From Ptiloglossa arizonensis (lineage: Eukaryota > Arthropoda > Insecta > Hymenoptera > Colletidae), in contig NW_027478980.1 in the NCBI RefSeq assembly GCF_051014685.1, positions 62,001-126,000 of the forward strand: DNA of 64,000 nt, given 5' to 3'. The translations under genes and the position numbers were made by a program. The notes beneath the pieces are model-generated. The model did not search any database. It worked only from the letters and a program-made list of their open reading frames with translations, and was not told where the DNA came from. Shown piece by piece: positions 37,601 through 49,648 of this stretch; positions within the stretch are counted from its first letter, which is position 1; each line of letters starts with the position of its first letter.

Positions 37601-37962
37601 CTGCTGCTCCAAACGCTTAACCAGAATGGCCTAGGGAAAAAATACCCATACCGTTGTAATCGGGCGAGTTTCTACTTTCAGATGCAACAGGAATTTTTGG
37701 GTTAGGTCAATCCGTTCGCGAGAAATGGGAGTTTGAAACCAAGAAATGGTAGAAAAGGCAAAAAATTTTTCGCAATTCTGCTGCTCCAAACGCTTAACCA
37801 GAATGGCCTAGGCAAAAATACCCATACCGTTGTAATCGGGCGAGTTTCTACTTTCATATGCAATAGGAATTTTTGGGTTAGGTCAATCGGTTCGCGAGAT
37901 ATGGGAGTTTCAAGCTAAGAAATGTTTGAGAAGACAACAAATTTTTCGCACTTCTGCTGCTC
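34601..37962 (+). repeat. 20-mer HOR family, 19-monomer unit (3362 bp)
   Basis: This unit is 3362 bp, 19 x 177 minus 1. It is the same as the next unit except that unit monomers 3 and 4 are fused into one: it begins CCAATCG and switches to CCTAGGG with GTGATC. The crossover is within the 20 bp at 34959-34978. The one-base shortfall comes from the CCTAGGCAAAAATACCC and AGGAACTTTGGG short monomers offset by other small indels. Confidence 0.88.
34959..34978 (+). other. Hybrid-monomer junction (unit monomers 3 and 4)
   Basis: CTGCTCCAATCG on the left marks monomer 3. CCTAGGGAAAAAA with GTGATC on the right marks monomer 4. The 20 bases between are common to both. The event removed one monomer and created the 19-mer unit. 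Confidence 0.78.
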
Positions 37963-40900
37963 CAAACGCTTCACCAGAAGGGCCTAGGGATAAAATACAC
38001 ATACCGTTGTAATCGGGCGAGTTTCTACTTTCACATGCAATAAGAATTTTTGGGTTAGATCAATCCGTTCGCGAGATATGGGACTTTGAAGCTACGAAAT
38101 GGTTGACAAGACAACAAATTTTTCGCACTTCTACTGCTCCAATCGCTTAACCAGAATGGCCTAGTGGAAAAATACACCTACCGTTGTAATCGGGCGAGTT
38201 TCTACTTTCAAATGCAATAGGAATTTTTGGGTTAGGTCAATCCGTTCGCGAGATATGGGAGTTTGAATCCAAGAAATGGTTGAGAAGACAACAAATTTTT
38301 CGCACTTCTGCTGCTCCAATCGCTTAACCAGAATGGCCTACGGGGAAAAATACACGTACCGTTGTAATCGGGCGAGTTTCTACTTTCAGATGCAACAGGA
38401 ATTTTTGGGTTAGGTCAATCCGTTCGCGAGAAATGGTAGTTTGAATCCAAGAAATGGTAGAAAAGGCAAAAAATTTTTCACAATTCTGCTGCTCCAAACG
38501 CTTAACCAGAATGGCCTAGGGAAAAAATACACATACCGTTGTGATCGGGCGAGTTTCTACTTTCAGATGCAATAGGAATTTTTGTGTTGGGTCAATCCGT
38601 TCGCGAGATATGGGAGTTTGAAGACAAGAAATGGTTGAGAAGGCAAAAAATTTTTCGCAATTCTGCTGCTCCAAACGCTTAACCAGAATGGCCTAGGAAA
38701 AAAATACACATACCGTTGTAATCGGGCGAGTTTCTACTTTCAGATGCAATAGGAATTTTTGGGTTAGGTCAATCCGTTCGCGAGGTATGGGAGTTTGAAG
38801 CCAAGAAATGGTAGAGATGGCAAAAAATTTTTCGCAATTCTGCTGCTCCAAACGCTTAACCAGTATGGACTAGGGAAAAAATACACATACCGTTGTAATC
38901 GGTCGAGTTTCTACTTTCACATGCAATAAGAATTTTTGGGTTAGGTCAATCCGTTCGCGAGATATGGGAGTTTGAAGCCAAGAAATGGTTGAGAATGCAA
39001 AAAATTTTTCACAATTCTGCTGCACCAAACGCTTAACCAGAATGACCTAGGGAAAAAATACACGTACCGTTGTAATCGGGCGAGTTTCTACTTTCAAATG
39101 CACAAGGAACTTTGGGTTAGGTCAACCCGTTCGCTTGATATGGGAGTTTGAAGCCAAGAAATGGTTGAGAAGACAACAAATTTTTCGCACTTCTGCTGCT
39201 CCAAACGCTTCACCAGAAGGGCCTAGGGAAAAAATACACATACCGTTGTAATCGGGCGAGTTTCTACTTTCACATGCAATAAGAATTTTTGGGTTAGGTC
39301 AATCCGTTCGCGAGATATGGGAGTTTGAATCCAAGAAATGGTTGAGAAGACAACAAATTTTTCGCACTTCTGCTGCTCCAATCGCTTAACCAGAATGGCC
39401 TACGGGGAAAAATACACGTACCGTTGTAATCGGGCGAGTTTCTACTTTCAGATGCAACAGGAATTTTTGGGTTAGGTCAATCCGTTCGCGAGAAATGGTA
39501 GTTTGAATCCAAGAAATGGTAGAAAAGGCAAAAAATTTTTCACAATTCTGCTGCTCCAAACGCTTAACCAGAATGGCCTAGGGAAAAAATACACATACCG
39601 TTGTGATCGGGCGAGTTTCTACTTTCAGATGCAATAGGAATTTTTGTGTTGGGTCAATCCGTTCGCGAGATATGGGAGTTTGAAGACAAGAAATGGTTGA
39701 GAAGGCAAAAAATTTTTCGCAATTCTGCTGCTCCAAACGCTTAACCAGAATGGCCTAGGAAAAAAATACACATACCGTTGTAATCGGGCGAGTTTCTACT
39801 TTCAGATGCAATAGGAATTTTTGGGTTAGGTCAATCCGTTCGCGAGGTATGGGAGTTTGAAGCCAAGAAATGGTAGAGATGGCAAAAAATTTTTCGCAAT
39901 TCTGCTGCTCCAAACGCTTAACCAGTATGGACTAGGGAAAAAATAAACATACCGTTGTAATCGGGCGAGTTTCTACTTTCAGATGCAATAGGAATTTTTG
40001 GGTTAGGTCAATCCGTTCGCGAGAAATGGTAGTTTGAATCCAAGAAATGGTAGAAAAGGCAAAAAATTTTTCACAATTCTGCTGCTCCAAACGCTTAACC
40101 AGAATGGCCTAGGGAAAAAATACACATACCGTTGTGATCGGGCGAGTTTCTACTTTCAGATGCAATAGGAATTTTTGGGTTGGGTCAATCCGTTCGCGAG
40201 ATATGGGAGTTTGAAGACAAGAAATGGTTGAGAAGGCAAAAAATTTTTCGCAATTCTGCTGCTCCAAACGCTTAACCAGAATGACCTAGGGAAAAAATAC
40301 ACGTACCGTTGTAATCGGGCGAGTTTCTACTTTCAGATGCAACAGGAATTTTTGGGTTAGGTCAATCCGTTCGCGAGAAATGGGAGTTTGAAGCCAAGAA
40401 ATGGTAGAAAAGGCAAAAAATTTTTCACAATTCTGCTGCTTCAAACGCTTAACCAGAATGGCCTAGGGAAAAAATACACATACCGTTGTGATCGGGCGAG
40501 TTTCTACTTTGAGATGCAATAGGAATTTTTGGGTTGGGTCAATCCGTTCGCGAGGTATGGGAGTTTGAAGCCAAGAAATGGTTGAGAATGCAAAAAATTT
40601 TTCGCAATTCTGCTGCTTCAAACGCTTAACCAGAATGGCCTAGGGAAAAAATACACATACCGTTGTATTCGGGCGAGTTTCTACTTTCAAAGGCAATAGG
40701 AATTTTTGGGTTAGGTCAATCCGTTCGCGAGATATGAGAGTTTGAAGCTAAGATATGGTTGAGAAGGCAAAAAATTTTCGCAATTCTGCTGCTCCAAACG
40801 CTTAACCAGAATGGCCTAGGGAAAAAATACCCATACCGTTGTAATCGGGCGAGTTTCTACTTTCATATGCAATAGGAATTTTTGGGTTAGGTCAATCGGT

Positions 40901-41502
40901 TCGCGAGATATGGGAGTTTCAAGCTAAGAAATGTTTGAGAAGACAACAAATTTTTCGCACTTCTGCTGCTCCAATCGCTTAACCAGAATGGCCTACGGGG
41001 AAAAATACACGTACCGTTGTAATCGGGCGAGTTTCTACTTTCAGATGCAACAGGAATTTTTGGGTTAGGTCAATCCGTTCGCGAGAAATGGGAGTTTGAA
41101 GCCAAGAAATGGTAGAAAAGGCAAAAAATTTTTCACAATTCTGCTGCTCCAAACGCTTAACCAGAATGGCCTAGGGAAAAAATACCCATACCGTTGTAAT
41201 CGGGCGAGTTTCTACTTTCAGATGCAACAGGAATTTTTGGGTTAGGTCAATCCGTTCGCGAGAAATGGGAGTTTGAAACCAAGAAATGGTAGAAAAGGCA
41301 AAAAATTTTTCGCAATTCTGCTGCTCCAAACGCTTAACCAGAATGGCCTAGGCAAAAATACCCATACCGTTGTAATCGGGCGAGTTTCTACTTTCATATG
41401 CAATAGGAATTTTTGGGTTAGGTCAATCGGTTCGCGAGATATGGGAGTTTCAAGCTAAGAAATGTTTGAGAAGACAACAAATTTTTCGCACTTCTGCTGC
41501 TC
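37963..41502 (+). repeat. Complete 20-monomer HOR unit (3540 bp)
   Basis: This is the longest intact unit, 3540 bp = 20 x 177. Diagnostic order: 1 CTTCACC/GGGATAAAA; 2 CCTAGTGG; 3 CCTACGGGG; 4 GTGATC; 5 CCTAGGAAAAA; 6 CAGTATGGAC/GGTCGAG; 7 TGCACCAAAC/AGGAACTTTGG; 8 CTTCACC/GGGAAAA; 9 CCTACGGGG; 10 GTGATC; 11 CCTAGGAAAAA; 12 CAGTATGGAC/ATAAACAT; 13 GTGATC; 14 GACCTAGG/ACGTACC; 15 TGCTTC/GTGATC; 16 TGCTTC/GTATTCG; 17 CCCATACC; 18 CCTACGGGG; 19 CCCATACC; 20 CCTAGGCAAAAA. Monomers 9-12 repeat the pattern of 3-6, so the unit itself contains an internal duplication of a four-monomer block. Confidence 0.92.
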
Positions 41503-44158
41503 CAAACGCTTCACCAGAAGGGCCTAGGGATAAAATACACATACCGTTGTAATCGTGCGAGTTTCTACTTTCACATGCAATAAGAATTTTTGGGTTAGAT
41601 CAATCCGTTCGCGAGATATGGGACTTTGAAGCTACGAAATGGTTGACAAGACAACAAATTTTTCGCACTTCTACTGCTCCAATCGCTTAACCAGAATGGC
41701 CTAGTGGAAAAATACACCTACCGTTGTAATCGGGCGAGTTTCTACTTTCAAATGCAATAGGAATTTTTGGGTTAGGTCAATCCGTTCGCGAGATATGGGA
41801 GTTTGAATCCAAGAAATGGTTGAGAAGACAACAAATTTTTCGCACTTCTGCTGCTCCAATCGCTTAACCAGAATGGCCTACGGGGAAAAATACACGTACC
41901 GTTGTAATCGGGCGAGTTTCTACTTTCAGATGCAACAGGAATTTTTGGGTTAGGTCAATCCGTTCGCGAGAAATGGTAGTTTGAATCCAAGAAATGGTAG
42001 AAAAGGCAAAAAATTTTTCACAATTCTGCTGCTCCAAACGCTTAACCAGAATGGCCTAGGGAAAAAATACACATACCGTTGTGATCGGGCGAGTTTCTAC
42101 TTTCAGATGCAATAGGAATTTTTGTGTTGGGTCAATCCGTTCGCGAGATATGGGAGTTTGAAGACAAGAAATGGTTGAGAAGGCAAAAAATTTTTCGCAA
42201 TTCTGCTGCTCCAAACGCTTAACCAGAATGGCCTAGGAAAAAAATACACATACCGTTGTAATCGGGCGAGTTTCTACTTTCAGATGCAATAGGAATTTTT
42301 GGGTTAGGTCAATCCGTTCGCGAGGTATGGGAGTTTGAAGCCAAGAAATGGTAGAGATGGCAAAAAATTTTTCGCAATTCTGCTGCTCCAAACGCTTAAC
42401 CAGTATGGACTAGGGAAAAAATACACATACCGTTGTAATCGGTCGAGTTTCTACTTTCACATGCAATAAGAATTTTTGGGTTAGGTCAATCCGTTCGCGA
42501 GATATGGGAGTTTGAAGCCAAGAAATGGTTGAGAATGCAAAAAATTTTTCACAATTCTGCTGCACCAAACGCTTAACCAGAATGACCTAGGGAAAAAATA
42601 CACGTACCGTTGTAATCGGGCGAGTTTCTACTTTCAAATGCACAAGGAACTTTGGGTTAGGTCAACCCGTTCGCTTGATATGGGAGTTTGAAGCCAAGAA
42701 ATGGTTGAGAAGACAACAAATTTTTCGCACTTCTGCTGCTCCAAACGCTTCACCAGAAGGGCCTAGGGAAAAAATACACATACCGTTGTAATCGGGCGAG
42801 TTTCTACTTTCACATGCAATAAGAATTTTTGGGTTAGGTCAATCCGTTCGCGAGATATGGGAGTTTGAATCCAAGAAATGGTTGAGAAGACAACAAATTT
42901 TTCGCACTTCTGCTGCTCCAATCGCTTAACCAGAATGGCCTACGGGGAAAAATACACGTACCGTTGTAATCGGGCGAGTTTCTACTTTCAGATGCAACAG
43001 GAATTTTTGTGTTAGGTCAATCCGTTCGCGAGAAATGGTAGTTTGAATCCAAGAAATGGTAGAAAAGGCAAAAAATTTTTCACAATTCTGCTGCTCCAAA
43101 CGCTTAACCAGAATGGCCTAGGGAAAAAATACACATACCGTTGTGATCGGGCGAGTTTCTACTTTCAGATGCAATAGGAATTTTTGTGTTGGGTCAATCC
43201 GTTCGCGAGATATGGGAGTTTGAAGACAAGAAATGGTTGAGAAGGCAAAAAATTTTTCGCAATTCTGCTGCTCCAAACGCTTAACCAGAATGGCCTAGGA
43301 AAAAAATACACATACCGTTGTAATCGGGCGAGTTTCTACTTTCAGATGCAATAGGAATTTTTGGGTTAGGTCAATCCGTTCGCGAGGTATGGGAGTTTGA
43401 AGCCAAGAAATGGTAGAGATGGCAAAAAATTTTTCGCAATTCTGCTGCTCCAAACGCTTAACCAGTATGGACTAGGGAAAAAATAAACATACCGTTGTAA
43501 TCGGGCGAGTTTCTACTTTCAGATGCAATAGGAATTTTTGGGTTAGGTCAATCCGTTCGCGAGAAATGGTAGTTTGAATCCAAGAAATGGTAGAAAAGGC
43601 AAAAAATTTTTCACAATTCTGCTGCTCCAAACGCTTAACCAGAATGGCCTAGGGAAAAAATACACATACCGTTGTGATCGGGCGAGTTTCTACTTTCAGA
43701 TGCAATAGGAATTTTTGGGTTGGGTCAATCCGTTCGCGAGATATGGGAGTTTGAAGACAAGAAATGGTTGAGAAGGCAAAAAATTTTTCGCAATTCTGCT
43801 GCTCCAAACGCTTAACCAGAATGACCTAGGGAAAAAATACACGTACCGTTGTAATCGGGCGAGTTTCTACTTTCAGATGCAACAGGAATTTTTGGGTTAG
43901 GTCAATCCGTTCGCGAGAAATGGGAGTTTGAAGCCAAGAAATGGTAGAAAAGGCAAAAAATTTTTCACAATTCTGCTGCTTCAAACGCTTAACCAGAATG
44001 GCCTAGGGAAAAAATACACATACCGTTGTGATCGGGCGAGTTTCTACTTTCATATGCAATAGGAATTTTTGGGTTAGGTCAATCGGTTCGCGAGATATGG
44101 GAGTTTCAAGCTAAGAAATGTTTGAGAAGACAACAAATTTTTCGCACTTCTGCTGCTC
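41503..44158 (+). repeat. 20-mer HOR family, 15-monomer unit (2656 bp)
   Basis: This unit is nearly identical to the preceding one through monomer 14. Monomer 15 (TGCTTC / GTGATC) is then fused to monomer 20 (TTTCATATGC with AATCGGTTCGCG), deleting five monomers. The crossover falls within the shared 20 bp at 44031-44050. The unit has the same length as the one at 2161-4815 but lost different monomers, so the two 15-mers arose separately. Confidence 0.88.
44031..44050 (+). other. Hybrid-monomer junction (unit monomers 15 and 20)
   Basis: GTTGTG before this stretch is from monomer 15, and CATATGC after it is from monomer 20. The shared 20 bp ATCGGGCGAGTTTCTACTTT contains the exchange, which removed five monomers. 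It adjoins and partly overlaps the CENP-B-like motif. Confidence 0.78.
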
Positions 44159-44836
44159 CAAACGCTTCACCAGAAGGGCCTAGGGATAAAATACACATAC
44201 CGTTGTAATCGGGCGAGTTTCTACTTTCACATGCAATAAGAATTTTTGGGTTAGGTCAATCCGTTCGCGAGATATGGGACTTTGAAGCTACGAAATGGTT
44301 GACAAGACAACATATTTTTCGCACTTCTACTGCTCCAATCGCTTAACCAGAATGGCCTAGTGGAAAAATACACCTACCGTTGTAATCGGGCGAGTTTCTA
44401 CTTTCAAATGCAATAGGAATTTTTGGGATAGGTCAATCCGTTCGCGAGATATGGGAGTTTGAATCCAAGAAATGGTTGAGAAGACAACAAATTTTTCGCA
44501 CTTCTGCTGCTCCAATCGCTTAACCAGAATGGCCTACGGGGAAAAATACACGTACCGTTGTAATCGGGCGAGTTTCTACTTTCAGATGCAACAGGAATTT
44601 TTGGGTTAGGTCAATCCGTTCGCGAGAAATGGTAGTTTGAATCCAAGAAATGGTAGAAAAGGCAAAAAATTTTTCACAATTCTGCTGCTCCAAACGCTTA
44701 ACCAGAATGGCCTAGGGAAAAAATACACATACCGTTGTGATCGGGCGAGTTTCTACTTTCAGATGCAATAGGAATTTTTGTGTTGGGTCAATCCGTTCGC
44801 GAGATATGGGAGTTTGAAGACAAGAAATGGTTGAGA

Positions 44837-44852
44837 AGGCAAAAAATTTTTC
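44837..44852 (+). other. Hybrid-monomer junction (unit monomers 5 or 11 with 13)
   Basis: The GAGA head belongs to the GAGAAGGC type, whose continuation should be CGCAATT. Instead CACAATT with GTGATC and GGGTTGGGTC follows, as in monomer 13. The exchange lies in AGGCAAAAAATTTTTC. Either two or eight monomers were lost, depending on which of the two similar left parents was used. Confidence 0.7.
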
Positions 44853-45559
44853 ACAATTCTGCTGCTCCAAACGCTTAACCAGAATGGCCTAGGGAAAAAA
44901 TACACATACCGTTGTGATCGGGCGAGTTTCTACTTTCAGATGCAATAGGAATTTTTGGGTTGGGTCAATCCGTTCGCGAGATATGGGAGTTTGAAGACAA
45001 GAAATGGTTGAGAAGGCAAAAAATTTTTCGCAATTCTGCTGCTCCAAACGCTTAACCAGAATGACCTAGGGAAAAAATACACGTACCGTTGCAATCGGGC
45101 GAGTTTCTACTTTCAGATGCAACAGGAATTTTTGGGTTAGGTCAATCCGTTCGCGAGAAATGGGAGTTTGAAGCCAAGAAATGGTAGAAAAGGCAAAAAA
45201 TTTTTCACAATTCTGCTGCTTCAAACGCTTAACCAGAATGGCCTAGGGAAAAAATACACATACCGTTGTGATCGGGCGAGTTTCTACTTTGAGATGCAAT
45301 AGGAATTTTTGGGTTGGGTCAATCCATTCGCGAGGTATGGGAGTTTGAAGCCAAGAAATGGTTGAGAATGCAAAAAATTTTTCGCAATTCTGCTGCTTCA
45401 AACGCTTAACCAGAATGGCCTAGGGAAAAAATACACATACCGTTGTATTCGGGCGAGTTTCTACTTTCAAAGGCAATAGGAATTTTTGGGTTAGGTCAAT
45501 CCGTTCGCGAGATATGAGAGTTTGAAGCTAAGATATGGTTGAGAAGGCAAAAAATTTTC

Positions 45560-45589
45560 GCAATTCTGCTGCTCCAAACGCTTAACCAG
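45560..45589 (+). other. Hybrid-monomer junction shared with 6217-6246
   Basis: The join of monomer 17 head to monomer 6 body is the same as at 6217-6246. Downstream this copy differs by a longer A run at about 45602-45611. Confidence 0.75.
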
Positions 45590-48231
45590 TATGGACTAGG
45601 GAAAAAAAAAACATACCGTTGTAATCGGTCGAGTTTCTACTTTCACATGCAATAAGAATTTTTGGGTTAGGTCAATCCGTTCGCGAGATATGGGAGTTTG
45701 AAGCCAAGAAATGGTTGAGAATGCAAAAAATTTTTCACAATTCTGCTGCACCAAACGCTTAACCAGAATGACCTAGGGAAAAAATACACGTACCGTTGTA
45801 ATCGGGCGAGTTTCTACTTTCAAATGCACAAGGAACTTTGGGTTAGGTCAACCCGTTCGCTTGATATGGGAGTTTGAAGCCAAGAAATGGTTGAGAAGAC
45901 AACAAATTTTTCGCACTTCTGCTGCTCCAAACGCTTCACCAGAAGGGCCTAGGGAAAAAATACACATACCGTTGTAATCGGGCGAGTTTCTACTTTCACA
46001 TGCAATAAGAATTTTTGGGTTAGGTCAATCCGTTCGCGAGATATGGGAGTTTGAAGCCAAGAAATGGTTGAGAAGGCAAAAAATTTTTCGCAATTCTGCT
46101 GCTTCAAACGCTTAACCAGAATGGCCTAGGGAAAAAACACACATTCCGTTGTAATCGGGCGAGTTTCTACTTTCAGATGCAATAGGAATTTTTGGGTTAG
46201 GTCAATCCGTTCGCGAGATATGGGCGCTTGAAGACAAGAAATGGTTGAGAAGGCAAAAATTTTTTCGCAATTCTGCTGCTCCAAACGCTTAACCAGATTG
46301 GCCTAGGGAAAAAATACGCGTACCGTTGTAATCGGGCGAGTTTCTACTTTCAGTTACAATAGGAATTTTTGGGTTAGGTCAATCCGTTCGCGCGATATGG
46401 GACTTTGAAGCTAAGAAATGGTTGACAAGACAACAAATTTTTCGCACTTCTGCTGCTCCAATCGCTTAACCAGAATGGCCTAGGGGAAAAATACACGTAC
46501 CGTTGTAATCGGGCGAGTTTCTACTTTCAGATGCAACAGGAATTTTTGGGTTAGGTCAATCCGTTCGCGAGATATGAGACTTTGAAGCTAAGAAATGGTT
46601 GACAAGACAACAAATTTTTCGCACTTCTACTGCTCCAATCGCTTAACCAGAATGGCCTAGTGGAAAAATACACCTACCGTTGTAATCGGGCGAGTTTCTA
46701 CTTTCAAATGCAATAGGAATTTTTGGGTTAGGTCAATCGGTTCGCGAGATATGGGAGTTTCAAGCTAAGAAATGTTTGAGAAGACAACAAATTTTTCGCA
46801 CTTCTGCTGCTCCAAACGCTTCACCAGAAGGGCCTAGGGAAAAAATACACATACCGTTGTAATCGGGCGAGTTTCTACTTTCACATGCAATAGGAATTTT
46901 TGGGTTAGGTCAATCCTTCCGCGAGATATGGGAGTTTGAATCCAAGAAATGGTTGAGAAGACAACAAATTTTTCGCACTTCTGCTGCTCCAATCGCTTAA
47001 CCAGAATGGCCTACGAGGAAAAATACACCTACCGTTGTAATCGGGCGAGTTTCTACTTTCAAATGCAATAGGAATTTTTGGGTTAGGTCAATCCGTTCGC
47101 GAGATATGAGAGTTTGAAGCTAAGATATGGTTGAGAAGTCAACAAATATTTCGCAAATCTGCTGCTCCAAACGCTTAACCAGAATGGCCCAGGGAAAAAA
47201 TACGCATACCGTTGTAATCGGGCGAGGGTCTACTTTCAGTGACAATAGGAATTTTTGGGTTAGGTCAATCCGTTCGCGAGATATGGGACTTTGAAACAAA
47301 GAAATGGTTGACAAGACAACGAATTTTTCGCACTTCTGCTGCTCCAATCGCTTAACCAGAATGGCCTAGGGGAGAAATACACGTACCGTTGTAATCGGGC
47401 GAGTTTCTACTTTCATATGCAATAGGAATTTTTGGGTTAGGTCAATCCGTTCGCGAAAAATGGGAGTTTGAAGCCAAGATATGGTGGAGAAGACAACTAA
47501 TTTTTCGCAAATCTGCTGCTCCAAACGCTTAACCAGAATGGCCTAGGGAAAAGATACACATACCGTTGTAATCGGGCGAGTTTCTACTTTCAGACGCGGA
47601 AGGAATTTTTGAGTTTGTTCAATCCGTTCGCGAGATATGGGACTGTGATGCTAAGAAATGGTTGAGAAGACAACAAATATTTCGCAATTCTGCTGCTCCA
47701 AACGCTTAACCAGAATGGCCAAGGGAAAAAATACGCATACCGTTGTAATCGGGCGAGTTTCTACTTTCAGATGCAACAGGAACTTTTTGGTTAGGTCAAT
47801 CCGTTCGCGAGAAATGGCAGTTTGAAGCCAAGAAATGGTTGAGAATGCAAAAAATTTTTCGCAATTCTGCTGCTTCAAACGCTTAACCAGAATGGCCTAG
47901 GGAAAAAATACACATACCGTTGTAATCGGGCGAGTTTCTACTTTCAGATGCAACAGGAATTTTTGGGTTAGGTCAATCCGTTCGCGCGAAATGGGAGTTT
48001 CAAACCAAGAAATGGTTGAGAAGACAACACATATTTCGCAATTCTGCTGCTCCAAAGGCTTAACCAGAATGGCCTAGGGAAAAAATACACATACCGTTGT
48101 AATCGAGCGAGTTTCTACTTTCAGATGCAATAGGAATTTTTGGGTTAGGTCAATCCGTTCGCGAGATATGGGAGTTTGAAGACAAGAATTGGTTGAGAAG
48201 GCAAAAAATTTTTCGCAATTCTGCTGCTCCA
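45590..48231 (+). repeat. Transition segment of super-block 2
   Basis: This matches 6247-8710 in order and in private variants, including ACACACATTCCG (46138), ACGCGTACCG (46316), GCGAGGGTCTAC (47220) and GACGCGGAAGG (47591). One extra monomer (CCTACGAGG with ACCTACC, about 46960-47130) is present relative to copy 1. It holds no genes. Confidence 0.78.
46144..46160 (+). other. Best CENP-B-box-like match, super-block 2
   Basis: This is the counterpart of 6801-6817, with 8 of 9 essential positions matching. Its presence in both super-blocks shows that the variant predates the super-block duplication but has not spread to other monomers. Confidence 0.4.
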
Positions 48232-49648
48232 AACTCTTAACCAGAATGGCCTAGGGAAAAAATACACATACCGTTGTAATCGGGCGAGTTTCTACTTTCA
48301 GACGCAACAGGAATTTTTGGGTTAGGTCAATCCGTTCACGAGATATGGGAGTTTGAATACAAGAAATGGTTGAGAAGACAACAAATTTTTCGCACTTCTG
48401 CTGCTCCAATCGCTTAACCAGAATGGCCTACGAGGAAAAATACACCTACCGTTGTAATCGGGCGAGTTTCTACTTTCAAATGCAATAGGAATTTTTGGGT
48501 TAGGTCAATCCGTTCGCGAAATATGAGAGTTTGAAGCTAAGATATGGTTGAGAAGTCAACAAATATTTCGCAAATCTGCTGCTCCAAACGCTTAACCAGA
48601 ATGGCCTAGGGAAAAAATACGCATACCGTTGTAATCGGGCGAGGGTCTACTTTCAGTTACAATAGGAATTTTTGGGTTAGGTCAATCCGTTCGCGAGATA
48701 TGGGACTTTGAAGCCAAGAAATGGTTGACAAGACAACGAATTTTTCGCACTTCTGCTGCTCCAATCGCTTAACCAGAATGGCCTAGGGGAGAAATACACG
48801 TACCGTTGTAATCGGGCGAGTTTCTACTTTCATATGCAATAGGAATTTTTGGGTTAGGTCAATCCGTTCGCGAAAAATGGGAGTTTGAAGCCAAGATATG
48901 GTGGAGAAGACAACTAATTTTTCGCAAATCTGCTGCTCCAAACGCTTAACCAGAATGGCCTAGGGAAAAGATACACATACCGTTGTAATCGGGCGAGTTT
49001 CTACTTTCAGACGCGGAAGGAATTTTTGAGTTTGTTCTATCCGTTCGCGAGATATGGGACTGCGATGCTAAGAAATGGTTGAGAAGACAACAAATATTTC
49101 GCAATTCTGCTGCTCCAAACGCTTAACCAGAATGGCCAAGGGAAAAAATACGCATACCTTTGTAATCGGGCGAGTTTCTACTTTCAGATGCAACAGGAAC
49201 TTTTTGGTTAGGTCAATCCGTTCGCGAGAAATGGCAGTTTGAAGCCAAGAAATTGTTGAGAATGCAAAAAATTTTTCGCAATTCTGCTGCTTCAAACGCT
49301 TAACCAGAATGGCCTAGGGAAAAAATACACATACCGTTGTAATCGGGCGAGTTTCTACTTTCAGATGCAACAGGAATTTTTGGGTTAGGTCAATCCGTTC
49401 GCGAGAAATGGGAGTTTGAAACCAAGAAATGGTTGAGAAGACAACAAATATTTCGCAATTCTGCTGCTCCAAACGCTTAACCAGAATGGCCTAGGGAAAA
49501 AATACACATACCGTTGTAATCGAGCGAGTTTCTACTTTCAGATGCAATAGGAATTTTTGGGTTAGGTCAATCCGTTCGCGAGATATGGGAGTTTGAAGAC
49601 AAGAATTGGTTGAGAAGGCAAAAAATTTTTCGCAATGCTGCTGCTCCA
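48232..49648 (+). repeat. 8-monomer unit between AACTCTTAACC variants
   Basis: This spans AACTCTTAACC variants at 48232 and 49649 (1417 bp = 8 x 177 + 1). The corresponding interval in copy 1 (8711-10660) has 11 monomers. The three missing here are the CTTAACTAGAATGGG, ATACTCGTACC and CCTACGGGG types. The fusion monomer is at about 48370-48540, where a GAGAAGACAAC head leads straight into CCAATCG and CCTACGAGG. Confidence 0.82.

Larger units (their letters stand above)
44159..45589 (+). repeat. 20-mer HOR family, last decayed unit
   Basis: The unit opens with CTTCACC/GGGATAAAA, CCTAGTGG, CCTACGGGG and GTGATC. It then skips to monomer 13 through a hybrid at 44837-44852 (GAGAAGGC head with a CACAATT body). 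Monomers 14-16 follow. A second hybrid at 45560-45589 joins monomer 17 to monomer 6. Private changes are GGGATAGGTC near 44427, CGTTGCAATC near 45089 and an unusually long A run, GGGAAAAAAAAAACATACC, near 45600. Confidence 0.85.

Noticed and set aside
45602..45611. Poly-A tail of a retroposed insertion (GGGAAAAAAAAAACATACC)
   Set aside because: It is a slightly longer version of the normal GGGAAAAAATACACATACC with satellite continuing on both sides and no target-site duplication.
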